A stretch of DNA of 64,000 nt from Synaphobranchus kaupii (Eukaryota; Chordata; Actinopteri; Anguilliformes; Synaphobranchidae): positions 89,657,675 to 89,721,674 of the forward strand of contig CM056376.1 in assembly GCA_029718625.1 (NCBI GenBank), read 5' to 3'. Of the stretch, positions 1-12,812 are shown in pieces. The notes under the pieces are model-generated. The model was given only the letters and a program-made list of their open reading frames with translations, was not told the origin of the DNA and searched no databases. The position numbers and the translations under genes were made by a program. How positions within the stretch are numbered: position 1 is the first letter of the stretch; each line of letters starts with the position of its first letter.

Positions 1-1254
1 CATTGTTCATGTTGCTACAGACTGTATGGTGAGAATCATCGGTGATGGGATAGACACCATTTGGACCTGTCAATGAAGAGATGCGCCCTTTCTACCGTGA
101 CCTCATTCCCCCGAGTCTGTGCTCCTGCAACAGGGCCTTTTCCGTAAATGAACTGCCCGCGGCAACAATCTGGCAGAATCAATCCCAGCCCGGAACACCC
201 CGAGGAACATATATTTTATCTAAATAATATTTTGAACACGATAGGAGGAGGAACCTTTTGGGCTTTGGCGTGGTTGCTGTGAGATTTCGCCTGGCCTCCG
301 GTCCGTTCCCGCTTTCCGCGGTGTGGCCGCAGCGCAGGCATGGGGGATTACCGTCACGGAGGGAGGATTAGGATTTGGGCAACAGGAAGCAGAACAGCTG
401 CTCCCAGCGATCGCTAAATTCTAGCCTCTTTTTCCTGCTCCTCTGGGAGGCCCTTCCAGACAGATCGTCCCAGCCCTTTCCAAATTCCCCTTTGCTCCAA
501 TCGCAGAGGGGTCATTCTCACGACTCTTCATTGAAGGGGGGCTGGGCGGGGGGGGGTTGGAGCACCAGGCCCCTCCACAGTATCCATTAGTCCATCCTCA
601 TAGGGTCACTGTCACAGTCACACTGTATGGTTGAAGCGCCCCTCCTTTGGGATCGTGTCCGAGGTCGCCGTGGCAAACGCACAGATGCCTGTTGCTTTCT
701 TTCTGGCCTTCCGCAGGATGTTTCTTAACTTCATGCTTAAACTTTGCTCTAACTTCACGTTGCAAATCTGAGCCCGATGTCATCCCTCCGCTTGTCTAGT
801 ACTGCAATGTTTGTTTATTTCAGCTGTGGGAGGGGGTTACGGGTTAAGGCATTAAAGCGGTTTCATTTGAAACTGGGAAGTAAAATCAGTTGAAACTTAA
901 AGGAAGGATGTGAAAGAGAAATCAGAGCCTAAAAGACAGAAAGGTGTCTGTGGGGAACCTGCGGATGTGTGAGTCCAGAATTCAGGCTGTGGTACTAGAA
1001 ATGTGTCCAGTTCTTAGTGCAGTAGGTAGTGTTAAATTTACAAAAGTGTTCAGTTCTTATTTAACCAGGTAGGTCAATTGAGAACTCAGTTCTCTTTTGC
1101 TGACCAGGGGAATGACTGTGGGTAGGGATTAGGGAATACGATGGATTGCGTAGCCAATCAGATGTAGGGGTTGATTAGGTGTCCGGATGCTTTGAGGCAG
1201 AATACTGTTAAGTTCTGAATGCAGCAGGCTGAGTTGCAGTAAAAATATTGTTCA

Positions 1255-1395
1255 GAGCATATACTTAAGTACACTAAAAATAATCCCATTTTAATATACA
1301 GACATAGTGCACTTAAGTATACTAAAAATAGTCCCATTTTAACATACACACTGCACTTGAAGTACATTTAAGTACGACTTAAGTTCTACTTTTGA
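1255..1395. repeat. Short tandem block around CACTTAAGTATACTAAAAAT
   Basis: Two copies of about 60 bp (from about 1263 and 1310) with shared CTTAAGTATACTAAAAATA and CCCATTTTAA segments, followed by further AAGTAC-type sequence. AT-rich, non-coding. Confidence 0.6.
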
Positions 1396-1876
1396 ACAAC
1401 TTTAGTCCACTTAGTATACTTAAAGCTCTGCCAATTTAGCACAAAGTACATAATTAGTACAAAAACTATTAAAGGTATACTTTGAAAAAGTATATTTCAA
1501 GTATAATTTTTTTTCACCTGGGTAAACACAGGTTCAGGGTTCTCTGAGTTACAGTACCTAATGGAGAATCAACTGTCATCAAATAACATGTAGGGCAGTA
1601 AAAACATACATCTGAACACGTTACATGGTCCCACACACAGAAGAACCCAGTGTTCCATGTTGAGCATAGGTTCAGTCGGACGTTCAGATGTCAGTCCAGG
1701 GTCAACAGAGCACACTTCATGGAATCATTTACCATTTTCCAATCATTTTAAGTTTAAATTATTTTTTCTTCTCTCTCTGGAAACTTACCACTGCATAGCA
1801 CTGTGTGTCAACCCAGGTGTTAATGTAATACAAGATACAGATGGGTTGATTTTTTTCAGTTTAGGTAAGATGGAGT

Positions 1877-2085
1877 ATTGTTCAATTGAATTGAATTCAA
1901 TTTTATTTGTATAGTGCTTTTTACAGATGCGCTGTGACAAAAACGCTTTACAGTGGAAATACAAAAGAAAGTTGCGTAAAAAACCACAAAGCGAGAAATT
2001 GAGGTAAAGGAAAATCCTCAGTGGGAAGAAAAACACTCAAACGGTGGTGAGAAAAAACTCCCCTTGGTAAGACAGCATTGTACTT
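1877..2085. repeat. Dispersed fish repeat (TTTATTTGTATAGTGC type)
   Basis: Contains ATTTTATTTGTATAGTGCTT, CGCTTTACAG and GAAAAAACTCCC, a motif series that recurs very widely in teleost genomes. Recognised by its motifs only; the class is uncertain. Confidence 0.55.
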
Positions 2086-2179
2086 GTCTACAACAGTGGT
2101 TTATATCTGGGTAAGATCGCCAACTTTAAAATAAAGCAGGTAACCTGAATTCATCCTATTGATATACTGTAGGTAGGTA

Positions 2180-2790
2180 CTTTATCTTGTGTGTCTTGGG
2201 GATGCCGGCAAATACTTCACTTGAATGTGTAATCAGTATGTAAATGTGTACTTTACCAATGTATCTAGACAGGGACATTACCTGTATGTGACCTGTGGAT
2301 ATAGTCAGAGATTTTACTTGAATGTCTTTAGATATAGACAGTGAATTTACCTGAATATTGTTTGGATATAGACAGAGACTTTACCTGAATGCATTGTTTG
2401 GATACAGACAGCGATTTTATCTGAATATATTGTTTGGATATAGTCAGGTATTTTACCTCGCTGAATTGTTTGGATATAGACAGATATTATACCTGAATGT
2501 ATTGTTTGGATAAAGACAGGTGTTTAGCCTCACCGTATTGTTTGGATATAGACAAGTATTTTCCCTGACTGTATTGTTTGAATATAGACAGTTATTATAC
2601 CTGAATAATCTATTGCTGGGATATAGTTTGGTATTTTACCTGAAGGTATTGTTTCCATATCGACAGGTATTTTACCTTACTGTAGTGTTTGGATAAAGAC
2701 AGATATCATACCTGACTGCATTGTTTGGATACAGACAGATATCATACCTGACTGTAGTGTTTGGATACAGACAGGTATTTTATCTTAACT
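2180..2790. repeat. Degenerate minisatellite (about 38-42 bp unit)
   Basis: About 14 diverged copies built on TTTGGATATAGACAGGTATT followed by TTACCTGAATGTATTG. The units vary in length and sequence, so the array is old. Confidence 0.85.
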
Positions 2791-3164
2791 CATCCTGTTG
2801 GACCATCTGTACAGTTTTCAGTGACTGATGATGGCAGCCAGCCAGGAGAATGATAATAAAGATTGTAATGATGTGGATCTGAAGCTTAGTCCTCATAATG
2901 ACCTCCCAGCTTACTGGGGGAGGGGGGAGGGGGGAGGGGGGGGCACAGTTGGAGATCAGCTGTAGGCTGCTGAATAATGAATGATGTCAGAGGCAAAGAC
3001 AGTGGAGCCCACTCTGTGGGGAGGATATTTTGTATTCGAATTACAGTGGAGTATCAGAATGAGAGAAGGGCATTGCTGTGTTCTAATGGCGCTCCAGAGC
3101 AGAGGGTGGGAGCCGCTCAGCTGGTGGCCGTACTCCGCGCGCAACACCGCAGGTGTTCGTCACA

Positions 3165-3295
3165 ATGCCCAGGGTTAGTCAGCGCGCATCACTGCCATTT
3201 AAACAGTTAACCCACGGAGCTCCAGCACAAACTCGGCAATGGTGCCATCTCAAAGTACCACTTAGAGGCCCTGAAAGGCTGTATTGGATTCAAAG
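3165..3295 (-). mobile_element. Fragment related to the element at 6393-7321
   Basis: The reverse complement matches the interior of the TIR element at about 6718-6860, including GGCACCATTGCCGA and ACTGTTTAAATGGCAGTGAT. No ends are visible. It is a remnant or a shared subelement. Confidence 0.6.
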
Positions 3296-3747
3296 TATTT
3301 GGTGAATTCATTTCTGTAATAAGGTTTTTGGGTTTATGGTACACTGATTTGCAGCTGTTATTGGCTTATTATTGGCTTGTTATAGTTATTTTTCTTTTTT
3401 TTGTAAGTTATTTTTATTATTTATAAGTTATTTTTTTTATTTTTTTTATTCAACTTTCATGTGTTAAACAGGTCATAGTTTGTACTTGAAGTTACAGCAT
3501 TAGGATAAAGTTACTGATACTTCAAATTAAAAATAAATTAGAATGCAAAATTGTGGTACATGGATAAACAAACAAAGCAATATGAGGCCTTGCAAATTGT
3601 GGCCTTCCACACAGTTTTTCCTTACAGAGGTCATACAGTATTTAACACATTTGCTCAACCCATTCCTTCCTTTTCCAGTTCCAATGAAAACACATAGATT
3701 ATGTTTAAGCACGTCTTCATTTTCTAAGTTCAGAACATCAGTAATCA

Positions 3748-4243
3748 AGGATGGTATGGATCACTGGGTTATGGTACTGATGGTATGGATCACTGGGTTA
3801 TGGTACTGATGGTATGGATCACTGGGTTATGGTACTGATGGTATGGATCACTGGGTTATGGTGCTGATGGTATAGATCACTGGGTTATGGTGCTGATGGT
3901 ATGGATCACTGGGTTATGGTACTGATGGTATGGATCACTGGGTTATAGTACTGATGGTATGGATCACTGGGTTATAGTACTGATGGTATGGATCACTGGG
4001 TTATGGTGCTGATGGTATGGATCACTGGGTTATGGTACTGATGGTATGGATCACTGGGTTATGGTACTGATGGTATGGATCACTGGGTTATGGTGCTGAT
4101 GGTATGGATCACTGGGTTATGGTACTGATGGTATGGATCACTGGGTTATGGTACTGATGGTATGGATCACTGGGTTATGGTGCTGATGGTATGGATCACT
4201 GGGTTATGGTGCTGATGGTATGGATCACTGGGTTATGGTACTG
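3748..4243. repeat. 29-bp minisatellite
   Basis: About 17 copies of a 29-bp unit (GATGGTATGGATCACTGGGT plus TATGGTACT). Copies are nearly identical, with the main variant GTGCT versus GTACT. High homogeneity suggests recent expansion and probable length polymorphism. Confidence 0.95.
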
Positions 4244-5173
4244 GTGGAGTCAGTGACTGGAATACGGGGATAATGGTTTATGTGTGTGTGTTTGGGGCTG
4301 ATGACATGGGTGGCTCGGTTACAGTGTGTATTTTCTGGGTTCTGGGACAGCTGCACTTGGGCTGTAAGCTCTGGGGCTAGGATTGAGTATTGAGTCCATG
4401 TTGGCAGCTGGCGTGTTGAGGGTCAGAGCGAATGTATTGAATGCAAAGGCTGTCGATGAGATTGTGTGTTCGTACGGCTCCTCCCTGTCGACACAGACTC
4501 CTCGCTGCCGACGGTGACTGCTCACTGCTGACCACAGCTCCTCTCCGCAGTGGCTGTTTCCTGCTCCACTGGAGCGTGAGGAGAGCAGCTTGCCCACAGC
4601 GCCACGAGCCATCTGACAGCCCGCACCTTCCAGCAGCCTCACGCAAATGGGTCAGATGGGCTCGGCAGAGCCAATATCAGCAGGTCCTCTACCTCAACAG
4701 GAAGACATTAACCTGCATTTCATTTCAGCTTTTATTTAAATGTTGAAAGCTGGTCAGTTTATCCGCTTTGCCGGTCTGTAATTGCACGTCTTTTGTATTG
4801 TGCCTTTACAGCCATTTTACTGTCTAAGTTGGAATGCCCACTCGTATTTTTATCAGCGTTCATCGCTTTAACATCCCCTATTGATTCGGGAGAGCACAGA
4901 CAAGCGTGTGCTCTCCTCCAAAGTATGTGATGTGAGTGGCCACTTCTTATGACACACAGACATGAGTCAGAGGTAGACACTTCATGTGCAGATTAACAGG
5001 TGGACTTGCGAGCACCTGATTGACCAACGACGGGACCTCGCTTGTGTGTGATGAGACATCATGAACTGAAACCCCTATGATCTCTGGGTGGCGCTAGATT
5101 TTGTGTGTTAGCCTGCGGGGCTGCCACAGTCAGCACTAGCACGGTCCGGATGCCATTTACATATCTGAACATA

Positions 5174-5752
5174 CAGTGCAGTTCGTAAGCATTTGGACAG
5201 TGACAGTGAGATCATTTTTGTAGTTTTGGCTTTGTACTCCAGCACATTGGATTTGAAATGGAACAGTGAAGACTTTCAGCTTTAATTTGAGGGTATTTAC
5301 ATCCATATCGGGTGAACCATGTAGCAATTGTAGCCATTTTTATACTTAGTCTGCCCCCCTTATACATAGTTCCCCCATACATGGGAATAGTGTGGAACAC
5401 ATGGTTGGCTAAATGGCTATAAGTCATCAAGGGTCTAAGGCGTCAAAAGAGCCTCGAACCATCATTCTGCTGCCAGATATGCAGTAGATTATGGATGGAT
5501 CACTTGAAGGGTTGTTTCTCCTGACTCATTTTCCTATTGAACTCTACGGAAAAATAAGTACTACATATGAAAGAAATATGGCTACAATTGGTACACGGTT
5601 CACCCAATATAGATGTAAAAACCCTCAAATTAAAGCTGAAAGTCTGCACTTTAACCTCATAGTCACTGTTCCCTTTCAAATCCAATGCGCTGGAGTACAG
5701 AGCCCAAACAACAAAAATTGTGTCACTGTCCAAATACTTACGGACTGCACTG
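5174..5752. mobile_element. MITE of Tc1/mariner type
   Basis: 579 bp flanked by TA (5172-5173 and 5753-5754). The ends CAGTGCAGTTCGTAAGCATT and its near complement form inverted repeats of about 170 bp. Internal motifs (for example CAAATTAAAGCTGAAAGTCT) are shared with the element at 15281-15612, so they are relatives. No coding capacity. Confidence 0.88.
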
Positions 5753-6099
5753 TAAATTTCATATTGAAATAACTGAGAAAAGAAAATATTATTTGTATTG
5801 TAGTATAGCAGGCCAAAGGTATAGATTGCCACAAAATGAATGAATAGGCAAAGCAAGTCTGACCTCATAGGAGGAATCGTACAGTGCTGACCAAGCCAAC
5901 AGAACAGCATTGCTCATGTCTGTCCAGTCCTTTCATTTCTCACTGTCAGTATAATCATACTTTTGATCAGAATTTGTGCAAATTCAGACCAACTGACCAT
6001 GTTGTGTCATCATTTGTCAGATCCTACACGTTATTTGAGTTTCCAAGTTTAAATAGACACTTTATGTAGAGTTTATATATACTTTATGAAAATAAACTT

Positions 6100-6275
6100 T
6101 CTGTTATATATTTATAGGCATTTAGCAGATGCTCTGATCCAGAGCAACTTTTAGCATTTTTACCATTGATACAGCTGGATATGTACTGTAGCAACTTGGG
6201 TTAAATACCGTGCTCAAGGGTACAATGCCAGTGTCCTACCTGGGACCGAAACTAACCTTTAGGTTACCAGCCATT
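6100..6275. repeat. Dispersed fish repeat (ATTTAGCAGATGCTCT type)
   Basis: Contains GGCATTTAGCAGATGCTCTG, AGCAACTTGGGTTAA and GTGCTCAAGGGTACAATG, the diagnostic series of a very common teleost interspersed repeat. Family class is not determinable here. Confidence 0.6.
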
Positions 6276-6392
6276 ATACTACAGTATGAAAATGGACATG
6301 TTTAAATAAGGTAAGCCAGCACTTGGTGACCGAAGCCATTTAAGCAGTAAACCTACAGCTGCAGGTCAGTGGTGATGCTAGATATCAGCAGT

Positions 6393-7321
6393 TGGGTCAT
6401 TCCGTGTCAAATCAACCAGTTTTCTGAAAGGTTCCTGTATGACCCTCTCAGATTTTGATGAAACTCCATCATAATAATCCATTGTGTGAAAAATGAACAC
6501 ACACAAAAAATTAGCCTCATACGACATGTGGTAAATTTTTACCGACTTTGGAAGCTTATAACTTGGGATTGGTAACAACTATAGAGCTGAAACTTGGTAT
6601 CCTAACTTACTTTCTTCCAAATCGCAAGAATATGACATCAGGTTACTTGTTAGATAGCATTTTGAAAAATACAAATTTTGCACAATTCCGGGGATACAAG
6701 ATTTGAAACTTGAACTTTGAATCCAAAACAGCCTTTCAGAGCCTCTAGGTGGTAATTTGAGGTGGCACCATTGCCGAATTTGTGCTGGAGCTTTAACTGT
6801 TTAACTGTTTAAATGGCAGTGATGCGCAGCCGCCTCGCTGAGCGGCTGGCTAACCCTGGGCATTTTGGAATTGTGCAAAATTTGTATTTTTCTAAATGTG
6901 GTCTAACCATGAAGGAGTTGAGTACCAAAGCTGAAATTTGGTTGATGAGTAGATCTAATATATCTGTTTAACTGGTGTAAATTTCAGAAAAAGTTTTAAC
7001 TGTCCACATGGTGATCCATTGACAAGACGGACAGTTGTGTTTTTGACTTTTTTTCACCCGGACCCAACTTTGGATGGATGTCATTCCTTTACAAATGAAT
7101 TGATTAGCCTGTACTTGCTTGTGACCATAGACATACAGATACAATACAAATACAGATAGATACAATTCTGAGCAAATTTCAGGAGGCCATATCTCGGAAA
7201 CGACATGTCGTATTTTTTGTGTGTTTTCATGTTTCATACAATGGATTATTATGATGGAGTTTCATCAAAATCTGAGAGGGTCATGCAGGGACCACTGGTT
7301 GATTTGACACAGAATGACCCA
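6393..7321. mobile_element. TIR element inserted in a minisatellite
   Basis: The ends TGGGTCATTCCGTGTCAAAT and the complement at 7290-7321 are inverted copies, with homology extending about 130 bp inward. The left flank (6363-6391) is a unit of the 27-bp minisatellite found at 7365-7740, so the element split that array. Internal sequence 6718-6860 is similar, in reverse orientation, to 3165-3295. No transposase was seen and no target duplication could be defined. Confidence 0.75.
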
Positions 7322-7364
7322 GTTATATGCTTTGTATGTCTTGAGGAAAAACTGATCAGTAGCA

Positions 7365-7740
7365 ATGCTGGTTATTGACAGGTCTGTATTAATGCTGGAT
7401 ATCAGTAGGTCAGTAGTGATGCCGGATATCAGCAGGTCAGTAGTGACACCGGATATCAGCAGGTCAGTAGTGATGCCATATATCAGCAGGTCAGTAGTGA
7501 CACCGGATATCAGCAGGTCAGTAGTGATGCCGTATATCAGCAGGTCAGTAGTGACACCAGATATCAGCAGGTCAGTAATGATGCGAGATATCAGCAGGTC
7601 AGTAGTGACACCGGATATCAGCAGGTCAGTAATGATGCGAGATATCAGCAGGTCAATAGTGACACTGGATATCAACAGGTCAGTAGTGATGCCAGATATC
7701 AGCAGGTCAGTAGTGATGCCTGATATTAGCAGGTCACTGC
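7365..7740. repeat. 27-bp minisatellite
   Basis: About 14 copies of GATATCAGCAGGTCAGTAGT plus GATGCCG. Because 27 is a multiple of three and units lack stops, long open frames occur on both strands; these are not genes. One more unit lies at 6363-6391, separated by the TIR element 6393-7321. Confidence 0.95.
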
Positions 7741-9794
7741 TAATGCTGAGCTCCGTTCTGCTTTTTTTTAATTTTATTGAGCTCTTAGTGACTAGGCCTA
7801 CATTTGCAAACAGGCAATGTTCCAAAAATGTGCACTCTAAATTAATGATCCGTACAGTGTTTACATGCACACAAAGATTAATATTCCATTTGTACTCACT
7901 GTTTATAAGCAGTCAGGTGTTTCGAATAAACTGAAAAGCTTATGCATGCTGTAAAAAACATATTGTAAGTGATATCTGAACAGACAGGGAGACAAACAGG
8001 GTTTCAGTGTCGCTGCTCGTGTACTTTTTCTGATTTATTCGAAGGCAAATTGAGAAATTGCAAAATAAGCTTCTTTCTCCACTCTCAGAGTAACAGGACA
8101 CATCGTCCAATCAGTGCTTCTGGCATCTGCATGGTTCAATCACAGATCAGTCCTTTCACCAAAAATCTACAGTAGAGTAGTGAAGAAAGAAGTGCTATCG
8201 AGTTAATAAGTGGAACCCATAATTCTTTGCTTAACCCAATAAGTTGCTTTTTATGGTTTCTGTTCTGTTATAAAGTTTTCTTCTGAAGCATTCGGTTAAA
8301 GTGGGTTCTTGTTTGTCATAATTCCAGTCAATATCAGTGCAAGCTTGTGTATATTATTACATTAATCAGAATGGATTAAGAAGTCAGAATTTTATGCTCA
8401 CTGGGGCACTCTTCTGTTCTTTGTAGGAATATGCAATAAATCCTGCTTATCTTATTTGGAGTAAGCACAAAAATCTTATTCGGAATATTTAATTTGGAAT
8501 AAGCTGTTGTCAATGGTCAGGTTCACAGTTGACTAATAGTGGAATCTTTGGGAGCCTGAGAATGTGTTCAGTGTCTTGGCTTTCAATATGCGAGTCTGGG
8601 AAGTGGAAGGCCGATTGCTAGCTCATTGTTTCCATGTGAAACTGCATTCTGGATGAATGTTTACACAGCCTTTTGGGTAGTATTACGAAGAAAACTCAGC
8701 ATTCACCTGATTGGCCTGAAAGATGAAGGTGTGTTCATTTCCTCATTTTGCAACTGGATTTCTACCAAAATCGATGAATCTCATTGAATTTCCTATCTTG
8801 TGGAGTATTTTTAAAAAATGTGGTCTGGCTGTTTCTCAGTGAATGCGAAACCTGCATGATCTATAGGAGAAGTCAGATAGCTAATTCCACTAAAGCGCTT
8901 CTCTGTATCCCATCCAGTGAACAGCTGGTCTCTGTGCAATTTGTCTCCCCGGTGGCGTTTGATTAAATGACTGTGGTAGTAATCAATACCGAAGATAAGA
9001 ACTGTAAAGTATAGGAGTTTTCTGGTCTCCTTTTGCTTCGGTTAACGCAACAGGTCTGGGATCGAACCTCCGAAATCATAGACGGCTTAATACAAAGGGA
9101 AAAGATTCATGCCCTTCAGAACGCAGCAGCAATTTGGGAACTGCTTTCAGGGCCACTGCTCGGGGTAGCGGACACTGCACTTCATTCAGATCTGATTTTA
9201 TATGAGTGCAAAAGAATACACTGAGCTGATTTAATACTGACCATTTTGCTGTGCAGTATATTATCTGCCTCTGGTAATAATGACACAGCAAGGTATTATG
9301 GGGTAGCATATGATATCAATAGATTGTGTTGCTGAGGTTACAGGGAAGCATTGGCAAGGGGCACAAGGACTATGAGCTCACTGTTTTAAAAAAATATATT
9401 TTATTGTTGTGGTCAAATGTACTAAAAAGTGCTCTAAATTAGATGTCAGCGGGACAGTAGTTGCCGTAGTGGGTTTGGATCGTCGCTGCCTCATGCCTTT
9501 AGAAGTGTAAACAGCGGTGTCCTCGGGCGGACTTGAGCTACAGTTTGTATGACAAACGGAATTAATCTTGGATAAGAACAACAGCCTAATAAGGTGCATA
9601 AAGCTGAGTTGTACTGCTGGCTCATGCTCCCTTTGAGTCTGGTACAAGTCTAGAAAAGGCCAAGTAGGCCTACATCCAGCTGCACTGGTGAGTGTCAACT
9701 TCAAAGAGGCACGATACTAGATGCTGGACAGTCATACTTCAATATACTATACCCGTGGAAAATCTCTTTGGCTTTGGCATTGCCATTGTACACT

Positions 9795-9795
9795 G

Positions 9796-9871
<76 letters not shown>

Positions 9872-9874
9872 TGT
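9795..9874. repeat. (GTGC)n microsatellite
   Basis: About 20 uninterrupted GTGC/GCGT units, alternating purine and pyrimidine, so potentially Z-DNA forming. The cysteine/arginine-rich frames over it are artefacts. Confidence 0.97.
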
Positions 9875-11029
9875 AAACATGCCCAGGACACTCTAAGCCT
9901 CATCCCTGTTAAAGCCAAGGGCAGGAAAAAAAGCCTGATTGCTTGGGAGTAAAGGCTGTTTTGTTTGCTTAAATTCCGTGCCACACTGCCAGCATGTAGA
10001 ATGTAGGTCACTAGCAGTAACTCTGTAGTGGCTGAATCACAGGCCCAGCACCCTGTGGTACTAAGCGCTCAATAAACACACACAGAATCTCTGGGCTGGC
10101 TGCAGCCCTTTGGTGAGCGAGAGACAGAAGTGGCGGGTTATGAACTGATTACCGCGAGACTCTCAGAGCTCAGCGAGCGTGCCGTTCTTTGTCAGACGGA
10201 CCTGGCGGCGGCCTTTTGTGCAGGGGTTCCAATCCTGGATTGTATGCGGATTCGCTGCTTGCTTCGGCTGAGGCCCTGAAACAAAAACGTGCCTCAGTGA
10301 GTATACATCCGGCTGGGCACGTTGACTGTCAGCTGGAAGTGATGCGAGTCCTACTAGACGGATTAATGGCGTCTGTGAATTAACATGAATAACATGTGTA
10401 ACGTGGGACCCTGCTGTGAGACTCCAGTCCTGTCCTGTCCCCGTCCTCCCCGCTCCACATCAGACCACCGGGTAATGGGAGTGATTTATGAGTCGGAGTC
10501 AAAGGTCAAACACATCGCCGTTCACATTTTTCAGTTGTCTCCGTGTCAGAGGCTGTGAAGGGGGGTTGAATTAAATGGGTTTTCTCGCTCTGTTTTACTG
10601 CTAGGAAGGCTGTATTCATGTGTGTGTGTGCGTGCATGTGTGCGAGAGTGTGTGTGTTTGTATGTGTGTGTGATTCTGTGTGTTTTTTGGAGAATTACAG
10701 AACGGCAATTTACTAAGGCCTTTACGGATCAGACAGAACACTGGCCTTCATTAATCATTCTCTGTACTGGGATTTTTAAATGTGCTTGGGTAATTTTGCA
10801 GGTTGTTATGACAACTGTGAATTAATCTAATTTACTTTACTTTAATGAGGAACCCAAGCTTTTTTTCTGGTGGGGGGTGGGGGGGGTGTATAGTGTTTTC
10901 TGTACAAAGTGCACCAAGCTAGTTTGTTTAATGGCTTCGATGTAGGTGTTTACCATGATTCGGCTTTTAACAAAGACCTAAAGAAGACCCCTGGTGCTTC
11001 ATTCTGTAATTTACTTCCAATAACCTGTG

Positions 11030-11255
11030 ACTGTGCTATGTGGTTTTCATGTCTAATACAGTATGAGTGTGCTATGTGGTTTTCATGTCTAATACAGTAT
11101 GACTGTGCTATGTGGTTTTCATGTCTTATACAATATGACTGAGCCATGCGATTTAGGTCTAAAACAGTTTGACTGACGCATGAGGTGTACATGTCTAATA
11201 CAGTGTGCCATGTGGTTTACATGTCTAATATAGTGTGACTTTGACATGTGGTTTA
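11030..11255. repeat. 36-bp minisatellite, diverging
   Basis: Three close copies of GACTGTGCTATGTGGTTTTC plus ATGTCTAATACAGTAT, then diverged copies up to the inverted repeat at 11256. The inverted structure appears to derive from this array. Confidence 0.85.
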
Positions 11256-11428
11256 CATCACTAATACAGTGCGTGTCACATGGTTTACATTGTGTGTGGC
11301 TGTGAATATCAGTTCACAGCCACACACAATGTAAACCATGTGACACGCACTGTATTAGTGATGTGGTTTACATCACTAATACAGTGCGTGTCACATGGTT
11401 TACATTGTGTGTGGCTGTGAACTGATAT
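11256..11428. repeat. Triple inverted repeat (51-bp arm, +/-/+)
   Basis: A 51-bp segment at 11256-11306 is followed by a 6-nt loop, its perfect reverse complement at 11313-11363, a 7-nt spacer (TGGTTTA) and a perfect third copy at 11371-11421. The sequence after the third copy (CTGATA) is the reverse complement of the first loop (TATCAG). This is the pattern left by two template switches. Confidence 0.95.
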
Positions 11429-11599
11429 TCACAGTTTAAAAGGAAGGATGTGTGTTTGTTGTGTCCAGACATTAGCCCTTGGTTTAAAACGTGGCCGTGT
11501 GATTTTATTTTACCCTGAATGTGAAACAAGAAGCCTTCAACCGTTCACTTCCAGCTCAGGAAGACCTGCCTTCCTTTCCCTCCCTCGTACCAATGGGTC

Positions 11600-12165
11600 T
11601 GTTATGGCTGAGTACTGGACTGGACCCAAACGCAAGACTCTGAGACAGACTCGATAACTCCACCAGGGAGTGTATTTATTGAGCAAATGAACAGGGAAAA
11701 CTAAACAGGCTGGAAGCGGGGTTGGCGAACTAAAGCGGGGCAGGAGAGGAGACCGGGCTGGAGCGGCCAAAACAGGAGGCAGGCTGGGCGGGCTGGAACA
11801 AGGAACAGAACAAAACAAAACAAAACAAACCAAACCAAACCAAACCAAACAGGTTAAGGCAAGCAGAGTAACAACAGAATGGCCGGGGAAATTCTCAAAA
11901 CGGAGCTGAGAAAACTAACTGGCGAAGAGGCTGTGAAACAGGGGAACTTAAATAGAGGGGAACAGGTGAGAAGGCTAATTGAATAATGAAAGGGAGTGAC
12001 GAATGTGTGCAAGAGGGAGAGTGATAGGCTGACTAATAAGGGGCGAAAACAAGGAACTAAACAGGGACCACGCCCAGCCTGCAACGAACACAGAAACGAG
12101 ACGAACAGGGAAAACTGAAAAACACGACAAGGGAGGTGGACTGGAGGGAAACGGCGGATGTAACA
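11600..12165 (-). mobile_element. Solo LTR of a retrotransposon
   Basis: 566 bp beginning TGTTATGGC and ending GATGTAACA (TG...CA on either strand), flanked by the 5-bp duplication GGGTC (11595-11599 and 12166-12170). On the minus strand it shows a TATTTAAG box in mid-element and AATAAATACACTCCC near the end, as in LTRs with TATA and polyadenylation signals. No internal gag/pol sequence or second LTR is adjacent. A simple AAACC/AAAC repeat lies at about 11811-11850. A second copy is at 31095-33484. The superfamily cannot be assigned from an LTR alone. Confidence 0.85.
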
Positions 12166-12485
12166 GGGTCAAACATATTAAACACAACACAAGAAGAATC
12201 TAAGAAGAAGATTACTTCATTTTAGTCATTAGCGGTTGTTCTGGGGGTTGCACCAATCCACTTTTTATTATTTCAGAATCATCATCTAATCTGAAACACT
12301 GAAGCAAATGTTGAGAAATAGATAAATTGCTATTGCTAAATTGCTAAAGGTTGCTATTTAACTCTTTAAACTCTCTGTTAAACTATTTCTAAATAATGTA
12401 CATTTAGTTGTATGTTTTGCTAACATTTGAACTGCAAATTTAATTGAACATGATGATGCTATTCATTGCAAGGTAAACCTAATGT

Positions 12486-12812
12486 ATTCATCCATCCATG
12501 CATCCATTCATTATCTAACCCACTTATTCCTGGTCAGGGTCACGGGGGGTGCTGGAGCCTATCCCAGCATGCATTGGGCTAGAGGCAGGAATACACCCTG
12601 GTCGCCAATCCATCACAGGGCACACACACCATTCACTCACACACTCATACCTGTGGGCAATTTAGAGTCTGTGAGAGGAAACCGGAGCACCCCCACGCGG
12701 ACACGGGGAAAACATGCAAACTCCAAACAGAAAGGCCCTCGGCCGGGATTCAAACTCGGCACCTTCTTGCTGTGAGGCAACAGTGCTAACCACTGCACCA
12801 CCGTGCCGCCTC
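12486..12812 (-). mobile_element. tRNA-derived SINE
   Basis: On the minus strand the head carries a pol III A box (TGGTGCAGTGG) and a B-box-like GTTTGAATC, as expected for a tRNA-derived promoter. The body contains the widely shared fish segment CCCATAGG/GGCAATTTAGAGTCT (plus-strand wording), and the tail is an ATGGATGG repeat. It is not a functional tRNA gene because no cloverleaf can be drawn. Confidence 0.75.

Noticed and set aside
7265..7934. Open frames of about 190-200 codons on both strands
   Set aside because: They are produced by a 27-bp tandem repeat (multiple of three without stops); the peptide is a simple 9-residue repeat on both strands.
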